Positions 57,267-60,000 of a DNA stretch of 60,000 bases are shown one piece after another. A program made the translations under genes and the position numbers. The notes beneath the pieces were generated by a model. It did no database searches, was not told where the DNA came from, and worked only from the letters and a program-made list of their open reading frames with translations. The stretch covers positions 5,644,001 to 5,704,000 of the forward strand of contig NC_088321.1 in NCBI RefSeq assembly GCF_910592395.1, read 5' to 3'. This DNA is from Lineus longissimus. Lineage: Eukaryota > Nemertea > Pilidiophora > Heteronemertea > Lineidae. The number at the start of each line of letters is the position of its first letter. Position 1 is the stretch's first letter.

Positions 57267-58658
57267 ATGTATTATCCAATAGCAAATCAACATAAAAGTA
57301 AATTCACCTATGACTTCTTTAATTTAGAAGTAACTGTTAATACTAATAACTTCTTCCGCCTACAAGAAACTAAGATAACACCTGGGTTTTTGAGCCTGAA
57401 AAATAAGAAAGACTGACTGCTACTGGAAAAGAATCCATTATCGTTTTACCAGAACCAATTTAACATGGCTGTTTGGTTTGCTACAACAGGTTGTGGTATT
57501 TCAATAGACGATCACTTGAATAACAGTGACCCATTGTTAAGGTCAATTTACAGGTTTCATGTTTACTATCAAATATTGAAGATCATGAAGAATCTAGAGA
57601 TACCAATTCCAGGTGAAAGTGATTTTAATGAGACAAACAATAACATTAACCGTAGGAAACTAGGAGGGTTATTGAGTGAATTTGGTTTAAAAGACGAGTA
57701 CGATTTCTCGGTGTTTGAAAATAACGGTGGTTGGAGGTCATGGAATGTACCGGATTACAACCCGAACATAACTGATCCCGGATATTACATCAATGATTCT
57801 AAAATCAATTTCTTCCTCATGCAAGTTCATGAAAATAGAATGCCACCGATGTTCAGTAAAGACTGGGATGCTGGAATGGCTAATTTCAAATATCCAGATA
57901 TTTTCATCAAGGATCATGTCAGGAGACACAAGAATGTATTTGATGTAATTACACAAAATGAATGTCAAACCTATCAACAATTCATGATATTTAAATCAAA
58001 TGGTTTCTCTAATCCTGGAATAGAGAGGTTAAATGATACAATAAGAACATATGTTTACTGTATTCTGGGTGCTCAGGCGTTGACCAGAACACCAATAATT
58101 GGAGTACCGGGTACAGAATTGGATGCACAGAAGGAATTTAACAAACTATTAAAGGATTCGATTAATCAACATCCTGATATTCCCACTTCAATTCAAAGAT
58201 ATCAAAAAGCAGTGAGTGACACTCATACAAGACTAGATTATGTAATATCACCAGGATTGTATGTCATAGGATCAAATATGGTACTCGTTATTGGTAAGCT
58301 GGATAACTACAATAATAACATTTTAATAGCGCCAAAAAATGCTAAACCCGGTAAGAATGACATTAACCACAAAAAGACCTTACCACCACCACTGATGGAA
58401 GGAAATAGTTCTAAGAAAATAAGAGTTAAGAGTAGCGTTAATACTGTCAAGACGGACAAAGTCCCGAGAGCAAAGCTCGAGACCAGTCATAAACCAAAGA
58501 GTAATGTTGATACACCAAAAACAACTGAAACCTCAAAGAATACTCCTACTGCTACTAAACTTGACACCAAAGTTGAGAAGGAGGATGATACTCATGAAAC
58601 AATTAAATTCATGCTTTACTCAGTTGTTGGTACATTGATTGTTTTTATGGTTAGATAA
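57267..58658 (+). pseudogene. Polinton membrane-tail protein gene, 464 codons, one in-frame stop
   Basis: From the ATG in TTAAATG at 57,267 the frame runs 49 codons to TGA (57,414-57,416), then 413 further codons to the stop. The first part (KSKFTYDFFNLEVTVNTNNF) has coding composition, so the ATG at 57,465 is probably not the original start. The body has no motif I recognise. Residues near 330-400 are lysine/proline/threonine-rich, and the end is a transmembrane helix (FMLYSVVGTLIVFMV) with a single basic residue after it. One double-hairpin copy lies in frame (DKVPRAKLE). The next gene starts 10 bp after the stop. It could be a virion membrane or vertex protein. Confidence 0.65.
58453..58480 (-). 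repeat. Double-hairpin element in the 464-codon gene
   Basis: Plus strand GGAC-AAA-GTCC, CGA, GAGC-AAA-GCTC. Read in the frame that normally meets TAG; here AAG. It is the only copy in element 2 within the window. Confidence 0.85.
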
Positions 58659-58668
58659 ATAAGTAATT

Positions 58669-60000
58669 ATGGCTGAAGGAGGTGAAAATTATGAAATGGA
58701 TGATTACGATTCACAATCATCATCATCATCATCAGGAACTTTTGAACAAATTCTAGAAATGAGAAAGGATGATTTAATTAATCAATATATTCACGCAAGA
58801 TACAACACAGGTGAAATCAATAGAACTTTTCAAGATGACGGCACAACATACAACACAGGAGGTGAATATATCCAAATGGATGAGATAGATCCTAATACAG
58901 GTGAAATCAATAGAACTTTTCAAGATGACGGCACAACATACAACACAGGAGGTGGAAATCTTACTACTGAAACTTCATTCAGTACACCAGAAAGAGTAAG
59001 AGGTATTGTCCCTGAATTGATGGAAAAGGAGTTAAGTTACGATACAATAGAGGATAAACTTGATAAAGCATTGGGAGGATCAATCTGGAATTATGACAAG
59101 AAAAAATTGAGTAATCTTTCACCACACATTAGTTACAATGGAAACAAACTTTATTACAATCCGAGAAATTCTGAATTTGATTTGATAAAAGATAAACGAG
59201 GAAACAAAAATTTATTTGAATATTCTGATAAAAATGGAGAAAAGATAAAGTTAATTCCTTTAACTAAGGATAATGGAATCTTCTATGCTGAAGGCACATT
59301 AAAGACTAAGTTTGGTACTAGATTTGTTGACATGATTAGAGGTATGATTGCACCTGACCCACCAGTAAGGGAACCTACATTAGTAACCCCTGAAACACAG
59401 GCAGTAATTAATGAGGTAAACAGTTCAAACCAACCAATAGATAAATTAATTGATTCTAATGATGATGAACTTAAAACACTGGGTTTTACTGAAAATGCCT
59501 TGAGAGAACTTAGAGGGTTAAAACAGGCTGGTGATGATCTAGCTGCAGTAAAGAGGGATAAGGACATGCAAATACAAGAACTAGAAAATCAACTTCATAA
59601 TTTAACAAGAGACTATGTAAAGTCTGTAGAAGAAGATACTGAAGACACGGTGGATTTGAAAAAGCAAATAGATGAACTAAATGACAAATTGCATGAGGAA
59701 CAGTCAAAGGTATGGAGGTTAGACAATGACAGGGAGTCACAAACTAGAAGAATTAAACGTTTAATTGTTGATGTTCTAAAGAAACCAGATTCAACTATTC
59801 CTCTGAAGGACAGAATAAAGTTACTTTTTAAGACGTATGGTGTAACCATTAGCGCCATAATAACAGCTGTTGTAATGACATTTACAACTCTAGGTCTTAG
59901 TATCAGTAGTGCTTTAAGTGGTGCCACTAAATCTGTAAAACCAACTCCAGGACCAGACCCAACTCCAGGACCAGACCCAACTCCAGGACCAGACCCAACT
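58669..60000 (+). CDS. Paralogue of the 551-aa coiled-coil protein (partial, runs off the window)
   Basis: An open frame of 444 codons continues past the window edge. It starts with the same MAEGGENYEM as the gene at 56,925. A serine run and two copies of a unit containing GEINRTFQDDGTTYNTGG follow, replacing the Asp/Tyr repeats of the other copy. The conserved domain (RGIVPELMEKE), coiled coil, hydrophobic segment and PTPGPDPTPGPDP stalk follow in the same order. About 270 bp around 59,690-59,960 differ from the other copy at only about two positions. The variable N-terminus suggests an exposed region. Confidence 0.75.
   Translation, partial: MAEGGENYEMDDYDSQSSSSSSGTFEQILEMRKDDLINQYIHARYNTGEINRTFQDDGTTYNTGGEYIQMDEIDPNTGEINRTFQDDGTTYNTGGGNLTTETSFSTPERVRGIVPELMEKELSYDTIEDKLDKALGGSIWNYDKKKLSNLSPHISYNGNKLYYNPRNSEFDLIKDKRGNKNLFEYSDKNGEKIKLIPLTKDNGIFYAEGTLKTKFGTRFVDMIRGMIAPDPPVREPTLVTPETQAVINEVNSSNQPIDKLIDSNDDELKTLGFTENALRELRGLKQAGDDLAAVKRDKDMQIQELENQLHNLTRDYVKSVEEDTEDTVDLKKQIDELNDKLHEEQSKVWRLDNDRESQTRRIKRLIVDVLKKPDSTIPLKDRIKLLFKTYGVTISAIITAVVMTFTTLGLSISSALSGATKSVKPTPGPDPTPGPDPTPGPDPT

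Larger units (their letters stand above)
57004..60000. mobile_element. Polinton element 2, inserted in inverted orientation (continues past the window)
   Basis: Starting with hairpin B, the plus strand carries the same last two genes that element 1 carries on the minus strand. Because element 1's gene breaks exactly at 57,003/57,004, nested insertion of a second Polinton explains the arrangement. It predicts a direct repeat of about 6 bp (CATGAG) after the far end of element 2. A large inverted duplication is the alternative. Confidence 0.6.

Noticed and set aside
42894-57416. Alternative genetic code or programmed readthrough to explain the in-frame stops
   Set aside because: All three stop codons are involved, each once or twice, and the same codons also end intact frames. 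Ordinary nonsense mutations are simpler.

Overview
The window is animal nuclear DNA, most likely from an invertebrate, though nothing here identifies the species. It is AT-rich, carries GT-AG introns, a THAP-domain exon, LINE 3' ends, several families of small inverted-repeat transposons, a large satellite array, and a long virus-like Polinton (Maverick) region.

Layout: 1-3.5 kb holds degenerate short repeats in a large inverted arrangement. 3.7-20.7 kb is a tandem array of a 2,230-bp unit: six near-identical units followed by a longer, divergent one. 20.7-37.5 kb is repeat-rich host DNA with a 975-bp foldback element, MITEs, a THAP exon, two LINE 3' ends, an 89-bp minisatellite that runs into one of the LINE ends, and a shortened solo copy of the satellite unit. 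37.5-41.3 kb is a decayed multi-exon gene of an integrase-core family, with a Harbinger-like insert in one intron and a minisatellite inside its coding sequence.

From about 41.34 kb to the right edge the window is Polinton. Recognisable genes are the double-jelly-roll major capsid protein, two penton-like minor capsid proteins, an FtsK/HerA-type packaging ATPase, a DDE integrase and a protein-primed family B DNA polymerase, with several membrane or unknown proteins. Five genes each carry one in-frame stop (TAG, TAA, TAA, TAG, TGA), so this is a recently decayed copy. No adenain-like protease is visible. At 57,004 a second Polinton seems to begin, inserted into the 3' end of the first element's last gene. 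It opens with an intact-length paralogue of that gene and a second copy of the coiled-coil surface-like protein.

Two features stand out. First, about 25-30 copies of a tiny double-hairpin element (two 4-bp stems with 3-nt loops, about 29-30 nt) are scattered through the Polinton and seen nowhere else in the window. They sit at all three convergent gene junctions and also in frame inside seven genes. Stems are conserved, sometimes by paired changes, while loops vary. All five coding copies read in a normally closed frame have lost exactly the stop that would close it. Second, two 130-nt hairpins at the apparent element ends (41,338 and 57,004) each have perfect 20-bp outer stems, yet differ from each other at five positions that are all compensated.
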